From the NCBI GenBank assembly GCA_965216695.1, contig OZ244212.1:1612001-1676000 (forward strand): a stretch of 64,000 bases of DNA, read 5' to 3'. Source of the stretch: G965216695 sp965216695. GTDB lineage: Bacteria > Pseudomonadota > Gammaproteobacteria > Pseudomonadales > Azotimanducaceae. How positions within the stretch are numbered: the first letter of the stretch is position 1; every line of letters starts with the position of its first letter. This document shows, one piece after another, positions 44,440 to 53,567 of the stretch. A program made the position numbers and the translations under genes. A model generated the notes under the pieces. It worked only from the letters and a program-made list of their open reading frames with translations, did no database searches and was not told the origin of the DNA.

Positions 44440-44818
44440 AAAAAGTGAGTCGGCCGATAAGCCGGGTTCTGTGACGCTCACGCGCCGGCAATCATTCATC
44501 TACGCCGCCTGTCGCCAGACGGCTCCAGCAGCCTACCCGGACCCTCACGCGGACCGCGCTCAAACGGGCCCCTATTTGGCCTTGCTCCAAGTGGGGTTTA
44601 CCCTGCCGCGGCGTGTTACCACCCGCGCGGTGCGCTCTTACCGCACCTTTTCACCCTTACCGACGTAGCCCTAAGCCACGCCGGCGGTTTGTTTTCTGTG
44701 GCACTTTCCGTGGATTCGCATCCCCCAGGCGTTACCTGGCACTCTGCCCTGCGGAGCCCGGACTTTCCTCCCGCACCCACTCCAATGGAGGGATACCGGC
44801 GATTGCCTTGGCCGACTC
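44440..44818 (-). ncRNA. rnpB: RNase P RNA, class A
   Basis: Catalytic RNA that trims tRNA 5' leaders. The minus strand has the conserved GAGGAAAGTCCGGGCTCC near the 5' end, GCCAGGTAACGCCTGGGGG, the AAACCGCC block, and ACAGAACCCGGCTTATCGG at the 3' end. GAGTCGGCC at the 5' end pairs with GGCCGACTC at the 3' end (plus 44447-44455) to form P1. A run of five Ts (plus 44440-44444) follows. About 372 nt, normal size. It lies between rsmI and mraZ. Confidence 0.96.
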
Positions 44819-44824
44819 CGCACC

Positions 44825-44853
44825 AGCGTAGCGCAATCGGGTGCAACGGCCAA
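44825..44853 (-). promoter_or_regulatory. promoter of rnpB
   Basis: Minus strand TTGGCC (44848-44853), 17-bp spacer, TACGCT (44825-44830), with 6 nt to the predicted RNA 5' end. Both hexamers are imperfect but the spacing and the distance to P1 fit. Confidence 0.5.
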
Positions 44854-44865
44854 CGCTGCCCCGAC

Positions 44866-45729
44866 TCATGTCTGATCCGCCCTGCCGCCGAGCCGTATCG
44901 CTTCGTTGAACAACGCCCGGCGATCAGCGCCCGTGACTCGCGACACGATCTTGGCCGCCCGACTCGCAGGCAGTTCCTCCAGCAACGCCCGCAACAATGT
45001 TGTGGAGTCGACAACCGTCGAACCGGACTCGCGCGACGCCTTTACCGCTCTCTCTACGACAATCACGAACTCGCCGCGGAGCGCATCGGCCGCCGCGAGC
45101 GCAGAGGCCAGCTCGCCGGGTACGCCGAGCCGAAGTTCCTCGTGCAACTTCGTCAGCTCGCGCGCAACCATCACGCGTCGATCCGCAAAAACCTCCGCGC
45201 ACGCACGCAGCATGTCGATCACTCGATGCGGCGCCTCAAAAAACACGAGTGCCGCGTCCATTGGCGCGAGCGTCTCTAACCGACGTCGCCGCAACGTCGC
45301 ACGCGAAGGCAGGTAGCCTTCGAAAAGGAACGGGTCCACGGACAACGGACAGACCGATAACGCGGCTGTCACCGCGCTACATCCCGGGATAGGTATCGGA
45401 ATGATCTCGTTCTGCCACGCAAGTCGTATCAGCGCAAACCCGGGATCCGCGACTTTCGGCGTTCCGGCATCGCTGATCAACGCCACTTTTTCTCCCGCTT
45501 GAATCGCCTGGATCAGTTGCGGCGCAACCGACGTTTCGTTGTGTTCATGACAGCTCACCAGCCGGGCTTGCCTGGAACCGACATGATCTAACAGCACACG
45601 CGACCGTCTGGTATCCTCGCACGCCACAATCTGCACCGACCTCAGGACATCCGCCGCTCGCGCCGATAGATCCGAGAGGTTACCAATGGGTGTTGCCACC
45701 ACATAGAGAGCGCCGGTAATGGAATTCAA
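44866..45729 (-). CDS. rsmI: 16S rRNA 2'-O-ribose C1402 methyltransferase RsmI
   Basis: Tetrapyrrole-methylase-fold enzyme acting on 16S rRNA. 287 aa (E. coli 286). Blocks: GALYVVATPIGNLSDLS, ACEDTRRSRVLLDH, LISDAGTPKVADPGF, GCSAVTAALSV and FFEAPHRVIDML. A TTG at 45729 with a very strong GGGAGGG site 5-6 nt upstream gives the family N-terminus, so the ATGs further upstream (45780) are less likely. Its start overlaps the divergent lpoA start by 11 bp. Confidence 0.95.
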   Translation of the reverse strand: MNSITGALYVVATPIGNLSDLSARAADVLRSVQIVACEDTRRSRVLLDHVGSRQARLVSCHEHNETSVAPQLIQAIQAGEKVALISDAGTPKVADPGFALIRLAWQNEIIPIPIPGCSAVTAALSVCPLSVDPFLFEGYLPSRATLRRRRLETLAPMDAALVFFEAPHRVIDMLRACAEVFADRRVMVARELTKLHEELRLGVPGELASALAAADALRGEFVIVVERAVKASRESGSTVVDSTTLLRALLEELPASRAAKIVSRVTGADRRALFNEAIRLGGRADQT

Positions 45730-47701
45730 TTCACCCTCCCGCGTTACAGTCTCGGCGCTCGTTGCGCTTGCAGGCGTCATTGTGACGCTCGCCGGATGTG
45801 AAAGCACGGTGCCAATGCCGCAACGCGTGCCTGTCGCAGAACCGGTAGGTGCCGGCGAACTAACACCGGAGCAACTCGTTCGGGAAGCGCTGACCGCAGA
45901 AAGTGGTGAGGCGTCCGGCCTCTACCTTCGGGCTGCGGACGGCTTTGCGCTACGCAAGGACTGGCGCAACGCCGCTGCGTTACTCCCCAGAATCGATCCG
46001 GATCGTATCCCTTCCCGCAATCAGCAAACCCTGGATCTGCTGCGCGCGGAAACGCACCTCTTCGCGCGCTCGGATCCCGAGTCTGCGCGGGAGTACGCAC
46101 GCCGGCTCGACCCTCACGCGGATCCGCTACGGGCCGCCCGCATCATGCATCTCAATGCCGATCTCTGCCGCACACTGAACGATTACGGGTGTGCGGCCGA
46201 GTGGCTGATGCGTCTGTCAGAAACGGACGAGGTCGACGTACCGCAACAGATCGAGGTCGCTGCCGGCGAGCCGTTCCCGGACACACAATATCCCGCTGGT
46301 ACCACCCCAGTGCCACAGATCGGGCTGCCCGGCCAGGCCATACCTGACGAAACGGCCATCCGCGTCGAGATGGATCCGCGCCGCATACTGCACGATGAAA
46401 TCTGGTCCCTGATGGCACGCACCCACACCGACCGCGCAACCGCGGGCGCTGCCAGCCGCGAAAGCGTCATCCGCGGCTGGTGGACACTGTGGCTCGATGC
46501 ATCCTCAGCCTCAGGTCCACAACAGTGGCTCCCGGGCTGGCGTACCCGCTACCCGGACCACCCCGCAAACCGCAGCTTGCCAACGTTGCTGCAGATGCGG
46601 CTGATGGGCGGCGTCACGAATGCCGACCTCGCGGTTCTGCTGCCGTTGAGCGGTGCGATGGCCGCGGCAGGAACCGCGATTCGCGACGGCATCGTATCCA
46701 CGTTCATCCAGGAAGGAGGCACGGGTCGCGTCACGTTCTATGACACCAACGAAGCGCCGCTCGGATCGCTCTACGAGCGCGTTCTACTAAACCGCCACCA
46801 GGCGATCGTGGGACCACTCAGTAAGAACAACGTGGCCACCCTCGCGGCCCTCGCGCCCGAGATCCCTTCACTCGTGCTCAACTATCTCGACGATGACGTT
46901 CAGGCACCGCCCGGTATGCATCAGCTGGGCCTGGCCGTGGAAGATGAGGCGGAGACGGTCGTGCAGCGCTTGGTTGAACACGGGGCACAATCCGTACTGG
47001 TGTTCCATACCCCGGAGGACTGGTCCATTCGGGCCGCACAGCGATTCCGTCAACGCTGGCCGTGGCGCTCCCAGCTGGAAGAGATCGAGAATATAAAAGA
47101 AACCACGAGCGCGGTCGGGCGCGGCATGCTGGTCGATCAGAGCCGGCAGCGGCTTGAGGACCTGGCTCGCCTGATCGACCACCCGCTCGAATTTACGCCC
47201 CGCGCGCGCGGAGACATCGACGCGATCGTTGTTCTTGCAGACAGCCTCGAAGCGCGTGCGCTGGTGCCAGCATTCCGCTTTCACTTCGCGTCCGGCATTC
47301 CGGTTTTCTCCAGTTCGCAGGCGGTTCGTGGCAGCCGCGTGGAACAGCTGCAGGAAATCGACGGATATCACGTGACCGACCTACCCTGGTTCATCGACGG
47401 AGGCGATCTCGCGCAATCGGTAACCCGTGGCTTCTCTCTCGAAGGAAACCGCCTCGCATCGCTGTACGCACTAGGGGCCGACGCCTATCGCGTAGGCGGT
47501 TACCTGGGCGCTGGCCAGCTACCCGCGTACTTCACGTTGGAGGGCGCAACCGGAACCTTGTCCACCGACCCGCAGGGCCGCCTGCATCGTACCCAGGCTT
47601 GGGCTGTGGTTCGTGAGGGCCGCCTGGTCCCGGAATCGAAGCACCGGCCGGAGGACAACGCTCCTCTTGCCGAGGACGAGGACGACCCCGACCGCCCTTG
47701 A
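45719..47701 (+). CDS. lpoA: LppC family outer-membrane lipoprotein, penicillin-binding protein activator LpoA
   Basis: Outer-membrane lipoprotein that activates PBP1A. 660 aa. The signal peptide ends in the lipobox TLAGC (Cys about 27). A helical TPR-like part runs over about 50-270, and a periplasmic-binding-protein-like LppC domain over about 305-630 (ADLAVLLPLSGAMAAAGTAIRDG). The C-terminal tail is acidic. ATG 45719 overlaps the rsmI start on the other strand. Followed by yraN, as in other gammaproteobacteria. Confidence 0.93.
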   Translation: MEFNSPSRVTVSALVALAGVIVTLAGCESTVPMPQRVPVAEPVGAGELTPEQLVREALTAESGEASGLYLRAADGFALRKDWRNAAALLPRIDPDRIPSRNQQTLDLLRAETHLFARSDPESAREYARRLDPHADPLRAARIMHLNADLCRTLNDYGCAAEWLMRLSETDEVDVPQQIEVAAGEPFPDTQYPAGTTPVPQIGLPGQAIPDETAIRVEMDPRRILHDEIWSLMARTHTDRATAGAASRESVIRGWWTLWLDASSASGPQQWLPGWRTRYPDHPANRSLPTLLQMRLMGGVTNADLAVLLPLSGAMAAAGTAIRDGIVSTFIQEGGTGRVTFYDTNEAPLGSLYERVLLNRHQAIVGPLSKNNVATLAALAPEIPSLVLNYLDDDVQAPPGMHQLGLAVEDEAETVVQRLVEHGAQSVLVFHTPEDWSIRAAQRFRQRWPWRSQLEEIENIKETTSAVGRGMLVDQSRQRLEDLARLIDHPLEFTPRARGDIDAIVVLADSLEARALVPAFRFHFASGIPVFSSSQAVRGSRVEQLQEIDGYHVTDLPWFIDGGDLAQSVTRGFSLEGNRLASLYALGADAYRVGGYLGAGQLPAYFTLEGATGTLSTDPQGRLHRTQAWAVVREGRLVPESKHRPEDNAPLAEDEDDPDRP

Positions 47702-47711
47702 GCGCTCCGTC

Positions 47712-48077
47712 ATGTCGTACAAGACCGGTCGCGAGGCCGAGTCGGCCGCCGCCGAATACCTACGGCGCGCGGGACTCGAAATCGTCGATACCAACTTCCG
47801 GTGTCGCGGTGGCGAGATAGACATCATTGCGTTTGACGGCACGTACATCGCGTTCGTCGAAGTACGTCTGCGCACTTCCCAACGGTTCGGCGGAGCCATT
47901 CAATCCATTACCGTCGCAAAACAACGCGCGTTGACACGTGCGGCGCGCTTCTACCTGAGTGGACGACCCGCGCTGCAATCAAAGCGTTGCAGATTTGACG
48001 TGGTATCCGTGTCAAAGCGAAACTATCGCTATCGGTGCGACTGGATCAAAGATGTATTTCAAAGCCCTGCGTCTTAG
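47712..48077 (+). CDS. yraN: YraN/UPF0102 family endonuclease-like protein
   Basis: 121 aa with the restriction-endonuclease-like fold of UPF0102. Family blocks are GREAESAAAEYLRRAGLEIV, FRCRGGEIDIIAFDG and FVEVRLRTSQRFGGA, which hold the putative E-D-ExK metal site (here EVR, with Arg where Lys is usual). ATG 47712; the 33-codon upstream extension overlaps lpoA and is rejected. Function is unproven in the family. dolP overlaps its 3' end. Confidence 0.94.
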   Translation: MSYKTGREAESAAAEYLRRAGLEIVDTNFRCRGGEIDIIAFDGTYIAFVEVRLRTSQRFGGAIQSITVAKQRALTRAARFYLSGRPALQSKRCRFDVVSVSKRNYRYRCDWIKDVFQSPAS

Positions 48078-48609
48078 CTTCGTGCTGTGTCTCGCTACCG
48101 CGGTAAGCAGCGGCTGCGGCACACTCACGAACGATCCCAGGGCGCGAACCCCGGGTACGATTCTGGACGACGAGGTACTGGAAAACCTCGTGGCGCGCGA
48201 AATTCGGAAGGCGGATGCCGGCTTCAAAGGTTCGCACCTGGTTGTGGTCAGCTACAACGGCGTGGTTCTGCTGGTCGGTCAGATCGCCGAAGACCGGCTA
48301 CTGCCCGTTGCAACTGACACGGCAAGTAAGGTGGCAAAAGTTCGCAGGGTACACAACGAACTTGAGGTCAGCGCGCCGATTTCCATGGTAGCCCGCAGCA
48401 ACGACAGCTGGCTCACGACAAAAGTGAAGTCCAGGCTCGTAGCCGCGAAGACCGTTCCGGGTACAAAAATAAAGGTCGTAACCGAAAACGGGGTCGTGTA
48501 CCTGCTGGGCTTGGTAAGCCGCGAGGCTGCGGACAACGCTGTGGAGATTGCCCGTACCGTGTACGGCGTGCAGAAGATCGTAAAAGTGTTCGAGTACTTG
48601 GACGCCTGA
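48052..48609 (+). CDS. dolP: BON-domain outer-membrane lipoprotein DolP (YraP)
   Basis: 185 aa lipoprotein that supports outer-membrane integrity. The signal peptide ends at the lipobox SSGC (Cys about 22). Two BON domains cover about 45-115 (with GSHLVVVSYNGVVLLVGQI) and 125-185 (TKIKVVTENGVVYLLGLV). ATG 48052 overlaps the yraN end by 26 bp. diaA, which lies between yraN and dolP in E. coli, is absent. Converges on sspB. Confidence 0.95.
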   Translation: MYFKALRLSFVLCLATAVSSGCGTLTNDPRARTPGTILDDEVLENLVAREIRKADAGFKGSHLVVVSYNGVVLLVGQIAEDRLLPVATDTASKVAKVRRVHNELEVSAPISMVARSNDSWLTTKVKSRLVAAKTVPGTKIKVVTENGVVYLLGLVSREAADNAVEIARTVYGVQKIVKVFEYLDA

Positions 48610-48619
48610 GCGGCGCGCG

Positions 48620-49057
48620 CTACTTGATAACTTTCAGATGCGAGCCGTGTGCGCCCGGATCGCGCTTCCTGGCTACCGGTAGGTCGCCGTCCACCGATTG
48701 TCCCTCAGCGGACACCTCGGTGGATGCCTGAGTCTCGAAGAGCATCCCATCCCCGCTTTCCTTGGCGTACACCGCAAGTACATTGCGCATGGGTACGCGC
48801 ACCCAGAATCTGCGCCCCGCAAAGCGGCCATTGAACGTAACTTCTTCGTTACCGAGCGAAAGGTCCCGAACCGCAAGCGGAGAAACATTCAAAACGATGC
48901 GTCCGCCGTTCACATATTCTTCGGGCACCCTTACCGAGTCCGAATCTACGCGTACCAGCAGGTACGGCGTGTGTTGGCTATCGAGAATCCACTCGTACAG
49001 TGCGCGCACCAGGTAGGGCCGTTTGCTTCGACCCGTCACGTCGGTGATAGTGCTCAT
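48620..49057 (-). CDS. sspB: ClpXP adaptor SspB
   Basis: Delivers ssrA-tagged proteins to ClpXP. 145 aa. Substrate-binding body begins KRPYLVRALYEWILDSQHTPYLLV and has GRFAGRRFWVRVPM. A flexible linker leads to the C-terminal ClpX-binding peptide LKVIK. ATG 49057 overlaps the sspA stop (ATGA). Confidence 0.97.
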   Translation of the reverse strand: MSTITDVTGRSKRPYLVRALYEWILDSQHTPYLLVRVDSDSVRVPEEYVNGGRIVLNVSPLAVRDLSLGNEEVTFNGRFAGRRFWVRVPMRNVLAVYAKESGDGMLFETQASTEVSAEGQSVDGDLPVARKRDPGAHGSHLKVIK

Positions 49058-49686
49058 TCGTTGAGTTCGAGTTCCGTCTCAGTGAGGCTGGCCCGAAAGG
49101 ATTCTCGGGCGAAAATCTTCTGCATGTATTTGTGCAACGGCTTTGTCGAGCGCTCCGGAAGTTCGATGTCGACCGAATTCAACCGCCACAGAATCGGCGC
49201 TACGCAACAGTCAACCAGCGTAAATTCCTCGTTCATGAAGAACGGCTTCTCGGCAAATATCGGTGCTACCGCGATGACACTTTCGCGCAATTCCTTCCGC
49301 GCGCGCGTCAGTACAGTCTCGCGTCCTTTGCCTGCAACCAGCAGATCCAGGCGGCCACTCCACTCCTTCTCCACCCGGGTGATCCACAACCGCGACAGCG
49401 CACGCTGAACCGGGTACACCGGCAGCAACGGCGGATGAGGAAATCGCTCGTCCAGGTACTCCATGATGACGTTTGCTTCGTACAGCACGAGTTCGCGGTC
49501 GAGAAGCGTCGGCAAACTGTTGTACGGATTGATCTCCGCCAGATCCTCGGGCTTGTTGTTGGGATCCACATCGACGATGTCGACGGTGACGCCTTTTTCG
49601 GCCAGCACCATCCGCACACGGTGCGAGTAATGGCCGCTCGCGTCAGAGAACAGCGTCATCGACGATCGCCGGGTAACAATACTCAT
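49054..49686 (-). CDS. sspA: stringent starvation protein SspA (GST-fold)
   Basis: Glutathione-transferase-like RNA polymerase-associated protein. 210 aa. MTLFSDASGHYSHRVRMVLAEKG starts the thioredoxin-like domain (the Cys of active GSTs is absent, as usual), INPYNSLPTLLDRELVLYE continues it, and the helical domain follows. ATG 49686 is two codons inside a GTG-initiated frame. Coupled to sspB, 47 bp after petC. Confidence 0.96.
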   Translation of the reverse strand: MSIVTRRSSMTLFSDASGHYSHRVRMVLAEKGVTVDIVDVDPNNKPEDLAEINPYNSLPTLLDRELVLYEANVIMEYLDERFPHPPLLPVYPVQRALSRLWITRVEKEWSGRLDLLVAGKGRETVLTRARKELRESVIAVAPIFAEKPFFMNEEFTLVDCCVAPILWRLNSVDIELPERSTKPLHKYMQKIFARESFRASLTETELELNE

Positions 49687-49732
49687 GTCCACTCTCTTCT
49701 CCGAGGCAGGACGGGTTTAGCTGACGGCGCGG

Positions 49733-50533
49733 TCAGCGAATGTCTTTCCAGTACTCACGGTTGAGCAGGTGCGTGAACACACCGAGAATGACGAGAAACA
49801 ACAGCACTCCGATTCCGATTCGGTGCCGTTGCAGGCGCGTGGGTTCGCCGACGTAGTACAGGAAGTTGGTAATGTCGTAAACCGCAGCATCGTATGCGTC
49901 TGCCGATAGTAAGCCACTCCCTTCGTCCAAAACGAGTTTGTTGCACTCGTTTGCGTTGCTAGGGTTCGTCGGATCCCGAGCATCGTCCCCGGATGCAGGT
50001 CCGCAACCCTCCCGCTGCGCTCCTTGCAGTTCAAGTAACGCATGCGGCATGCCGACGTTCGGAAACACTTTGTTGTTCACACCGAATGGCCGGGAACTGT
50101 CCAGATAAAAGGTTTTCAGATAGTTGTAGACCCATTCTGGTCCGCGCACGCGCGTCACCATGGTTAGATCCGGTGGCGGCGCGCCAAACCAGTTCTTCGC
50201 CTGTTCGCGGTCCATGCCGATTTCCATCAGGCCACCGATCTTCTGCCCCGTGAAGACGAGTGTCTCCAGTGCAATCTCGTGGGGAATACCCAGATCGTCT
50301 GCGGTGCGTTCGTAGCGCTGAAAACGCAGCGAATGGCACCCCATACAATAGTTGGCGTACAGTTTGAATCCGTTCTGCATCGATGGCAGGTTCTGCAAAT
50401 CAGGGTCGAACGATTCCATCGGCCAGTTTGAAGCGCTCGCGGCGTTGGCGGCTCCTGACACGAGGCACAGCAGCACCAACACACCGCGTGCCGTTGCATT
50501 CATGACGATTCGCAGACGTTTCCAACGGTTCAT
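49733..50533 (-). CDS. petC: ubiquinol-cytochrome c reductase, cytochrome c1
   Basis: Haem subunit of complex III on the periplasmic side. 266 aa. The signal peptide ends around AANA-AS, haem attachment CMGCHSLRF is at about residues 63-67, and a C-terminal membrane anchor lies at about 240-257 (IGIGVLLFLVILGVFTHLL). ATG overlaps the petB stop (ATGA). Confidence 0.96.
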   Translation of the reverse strand: MNRWKRLRIVMNATARGVLVLLCLVSGAANAASASNWPMESFDPDLQNLPSMQNGFKLYANYCMGCHSLRFQRYERTADDLGIPHEIALETLVFTGQKIGGLMEIGMDREQAKNWFGAPPPDLTMVTRVRGPEWVYNYLKTFYLDSSRPFGVNNKVFPNVGMPHALLELQGAQREGCGPASGDDARDPTNPSNANECNKLVLDEGSGLLSADAYDAAVYDITNFLYYVGEPTRLQRHRIGIGVLLFLVILGVFTHLLNREYWKDIR

Positions 50534-51801
50534 CGCATCGTCACCCGTTCAGGTTCGGGTTTCGTTTTCTCGACGCGGGTATACCAGGGCATCAGAACGA
50601 AATAGGCAAAGTAGAGGATCGTAAAGACCTGCGCCGCTAGCGTCGCCGGGCCGGAGGGCGCGATCGTACCGAGGTACCCGAGTATAAAGAAACTCACAAC
50701 GAGAATGGCGAGCATCACCTTCGACAGCATGCCCTTGTAGCGGATCGAACGCACCGGACTCCGGTCGAGCCACGGGAGTGCGGCCGGCAGAACGATCGCA
50801 CCCGCCATCACCACAAAGCCCCAGAATTTGGCTGGGATACCAAAGAGCGGGAACGTCGCTGCACGCAACATTGCGTAAAACGGGGTGTAGTACCAGACCG
50901 GGGCAATATGCTCCGGAGTCTTCAACGGATCTGCCATCTCGAAGTTCGGCTTCTCGATGAAATAGCCGCCCATCTCCGGCGCAAAGAACACCACGGCACA
51001 GAAGACGAATAGAAAGATCACAGTGGCGTGAATGTCGTGCACTGTGAAATACGGATGAAACGGAATGCCGTCCAACGGTACACCATCCGCGTTCTTGTGT
51101 TTCTTGATCTCAATACCGTCGGGATTGTTCGATCCCACATGGTGCAGTGCCACGAGGTGAACGAATACCAGCATTACCAGCACGAGCGGCATCGCAACCA
51201 CATGCAACGCGAAGAACCGGTTGAGCGTAATCTCGGATACCAGAAAGTCGCCGCGCACCCATTCCATCAGGTCCGGGCCGATAAACGGGATTGCTCCAAC
51301 CAGCGACACAATCACCTGTGCCGCCCAATAGGACATGTTGCCCCAAGGCAGCAGGTACCCAAAGAAGCCTTCCACGATCAGCACGATGAAGATTGCCATG
51401 CCGATAAGCCAAAGCAGTTCCCGCGGCTCGCGGTACGAGCCGTACATGAGCCCACGGAACATGTGCAGATACACCACGACGAAGAATGCAGACGCCCCGG
51501 TGGAGTGGAGGTAACGAAGTAACCAGCCGTACTCCACATCGCGCATGATGTACTCGACCGACGCGAACGCGGCGTCGCCACTCGGCACGTAGCTCATCGT
51601 CAGCCAGATGCCGGTAACGAGTTGCAACACCAGCACCACGATGGACAGTACGCCAAAGTAATACCAGAAGTTGAAGTTCTTCGGCGCGTAGTACTTCGAC
51701 ATGTGGTACTCGAACGTCTCCGTCGCCGGAAACCGTTCGTCGACCCACGTCATAAACTTGGTCCAGTTCTGAACCCAACGCCCGTTCGTCTGCTCTGTCA
51801 T
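50530..51801 (-). CDS. petB: ubiquinol-cytochrome c reductase, cytochrome b
   Basis: Quinone-oxidising membrane subunit of the bc1 complex. 423 aa with eight or more helices. The haem-ligand helices contain RYLHSTGASAFFVVVYLHMFRG and RFFALHVVAMPLVLVMLVFVH; the Qo site PEW-type loop region reads PIAPVWY-like (HIAPVWYYTPFYAMLRA). ATG overlaps the petA stop (ATGA). Confidence 0.97.
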   Translation of the reverse strand: MTEQTNGRWVQNWTKFMTWVDERFPATETFEYHMSKYYAPKNFNFWYYFGVLSIVVLVLQLVTGIWLTMSYVPSGDAAFASVEYIMRDVEYGWLLRYLHSTGASAFFVVVYLHMFRGLMYGSYREPRELLWLIGMAIFIVLIVEGFFGYLLPWGNMSYWAAQVIVSLVGAIPFIGPDLMEWVRGDFLVSEITLNRFFALHVVAMPLVLVMLVFVHLVALHHVGSNNPDGIEIKKHKNADGVPLDGIPFHPYFTVHDIHATVIFLFVFCAVVFFAPEMGGYFIEKPNFEMADPLKTPEHIAPVWYYTPFYAMLRAATFPLFGIPAKFWGFVVMAGAIVLPAALPWLDRSPVRSIRYKGMLSKVMLAILVVSFFILGYLGTIAPSGPATLAAQVFTILYFAYFVLMPWYTRVEKTKPEPERVTMR

Positions 51802-52436
51802 ACCGGCGCCTCGTCCAGTCCGATCACCACGAGGTTGTCCGTTTCAAAGTAATACGGCGGCACCTCGAGATTGGTCGGTGCCGGAACGTCTTTAACGACC
51901 CGGCCCGCCAGGTCGAACTTGGAACCGTGACATGGACAGAAAAACCCGCCCTGCCAGTTAGCGTCGAACGACTCCGGTTTTATCTCGCCGTGGTACTTGG
52001 GCGAACACCCCAGGTGTGTGCACAATCCCAACAGAACGCCGATCTCCGGACGGCGCGACCGCCATGCGTTGACTGCGTAATCTGGCTGCTGTTCGGGTTC
52101 CTCCGAGTCGGGGTCGGCGAGATCCTCGGTCTGCGTCTTGAGCCGCTCGATCGCAGCGGCATCACGGTAGACGACGAATACCGGCTTTCCGCGCCACGCA
52201 GGAATTGGGCCCAGCATCTCTCCCGGCTTGAGTTTGCTGATGTCGATTTCTATGGGCGCACCCGCTGCGCGGGCTTTGGCGCTCGGACTCCACGACGCAA
52301 GAAACGGTACCGCTGCCCCGACGACGCCGGCGGCGGCGACTGCGGACGTTGCACCTATCAGAAAGAAACGCCGGCTTCGATTGACAGCGCTCGTATCGAA
52401 TGAGAGTTCCTGACCCGCCGATTCCGTCTCGCTCAC
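51798..52436 (-). CDS. petA: ubiquinol-cytochrome c reductase, Rieske iron-sulfur subunit
   Basis: 2Fe-2S subunit of complex III. About 212 aa. A twin-Arg-like segment RSRRFFLIG precedes the membrane helix (about 28-50), as in Tat-dependent Rieske proteins. Cluster ligands are CTHLGC and CPCHGS at about residues 140-170. GTG 52436 has GGAG six nt upstream and is preferred; GTG 52454 would add six residues. First gene of petABC-sspAB. The 52455-52643 gap upstream shows repeated aacgcct-type motifs but no clear promoter. Confidence 0.95.
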   Translation of the reverse strand: MSETESAGQELSFDTSAVNRSRRFFLIGATSAVAAAGVVGAAVPFLASWSPSAKARAAGAPIEIDISKLKPGEMLGPIPAWRGKPVFVVYRDAAAIERLKTQTEDLADPDSEEPEQQPDYAVNAWRSRRPEIGVLLGLCTHLGCSPKYHGEIKPESFDANWQGGFFCPCHGSKFDLAGRVVKDVPAPTNLEVPPYYFETDNLVVIGLDEAPV

Positions 52437-52643
52437 CCCAGACTCCAGTTGCACCCGCCATTTACCGCGTCATTCATCCACCGCGTCTTCGCTACGCATT
52501 TTTGAACGACGACTTTTTGAATGCCTTTCGAACGCCTTTTTGACGCCAAACTCAACGCCTGAGTCAACGCCTCCACAGCCGCAGACCGGCGCGGAATAAT
52601 ATCACACAACGCGCACCCTCGGCGGAGCTTGCGGCGGGAAATG

Positions 52644-53030
52644 CTATCGTTTTGAGAATTGCGGGCGCTTGCGAGCTTTGCGCAACCCCACCTTCTTGCG
52701 TTCCACTGCCCGAGCGTCCCGGGTCAGGAATCCGGCGCCCCGCAGCGGTGCTCTGAGCGTTTCGTCATACTCGACGAGCGCCCTGGCTATGCCGTGACGG
52801 ATCGCACCCGCCTGGCCGGAGCTGCCGCCGCCCCGAACAGTGACCTTCACGTCCATCCGATCACCCATGTCGACGACTTCCAGCGCCTGCCGCACGATCA
52901 TCCGATCGCTTTCCCGGCCGAAAAACGCGTCCAGCGGGTGTCGGTTGACCATCACGTTGCCGCTTCCCGGCTCAACGAACACTCTCGCGGACGATGTCTT
53001 TCTGCGTCCCGTTCCGTATGCGGCAGTCAT
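52644..53030 (-). CDS. rpsI: 30S ribosomal protein S9
   Basis: 128 aa. GTGRRKTSSARVFV at the N-terminus, VRGGGSSGQAGAIRHGIARAL in the centre and the basic C-terminal tail ending FSKR that reaches the P site. ATG 53030 lies 6 bp after rplM. Ends before petA, with no strong terminator visible. Confidence 0.98.
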   Translation of the reverse strand: MTAAYGTGRRKTSSARVFVEPGSGNVMVNRHPLDAFFGRESDRMIVRQALEVVDMGDRMDVKVTVRGGGSSGQAGAIRHGIARALVEYDETLRAPLRGAGFLTRDARAVERKKVGLRKARKRPQFSKR

Positions 53031-53036
53031 TGGTTA

Positions 53037-53465
53037 CTAGATCTCCAGAGCCTGTGGCTGTTGTGCCGTGTGGGGGTGTTCCGCCCCTGCGTACACCTTC
53101 AGTTTGCGATAACACGCCCGGCCCAGCGCGTTGCGCGGCAACATGCCCTTCACCGCGAGCTCGATCGCTCGGCCGGGGCTCGTTTCCTGTAGATGCCGAA
53201 ACGTGGCGGACTTGATCCCGCCCGGATAACCGCTGTGTCTATAGTAGACCTTGTCGGTCGCCTTCTTACCGGTCACGTGAACCTTGTCGGCATTCACTAC
53301 AATGATGTAGTCGCCCGCGTCGACGTGGGGCGAATACTCCACCTTGTGTTTTCCGCGCAGGCGCCGCGCGACTTCCGTCGCCAGTCGTCCCAGCGTCTTG
53401 TTCTCGGCGTCTACGACGTACCAGCCGCGACGGATATCCTCCGCGCGCGTGCTCACGGTTTTCAT
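53037..53465 (-). CDS. rplM: 50S ribosomal protein L13
   Basis: 142 aa. WYVVDAENKTLGRLATEVA, GDYIIVVNADKVHVTGKK and the VKGMLPRNALGR signature. ATG 53465 gives the usual MKT start; the open frame to 53549 is not family-like. The rplM-rpsI pair is conserved. Confidence 0.98.
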   Translation of the reverse strand: MKTVSTRAEDIRRGWYVVDAENKTLGRLATEVARRLRGKHKVEYSPHVDAGDYIIVVNADKVHVTGKKATDKVYYRHSGYPGGIKSATFRHLQETSPGRAIELAVKGMLPRNALGRACYRKLKVYAGAEHPHTAQQPQALEI

Positions 53466-53567
53466 GGGTCTTCGGTGTCCGCTCGTAATGTCCGGGTTGG
53501 CCGGATTTTTGGGAGCGCGAATGTTATCCAAGGGATTGCCGCTTGACAAGACGGCGTTGCGCCCGAT

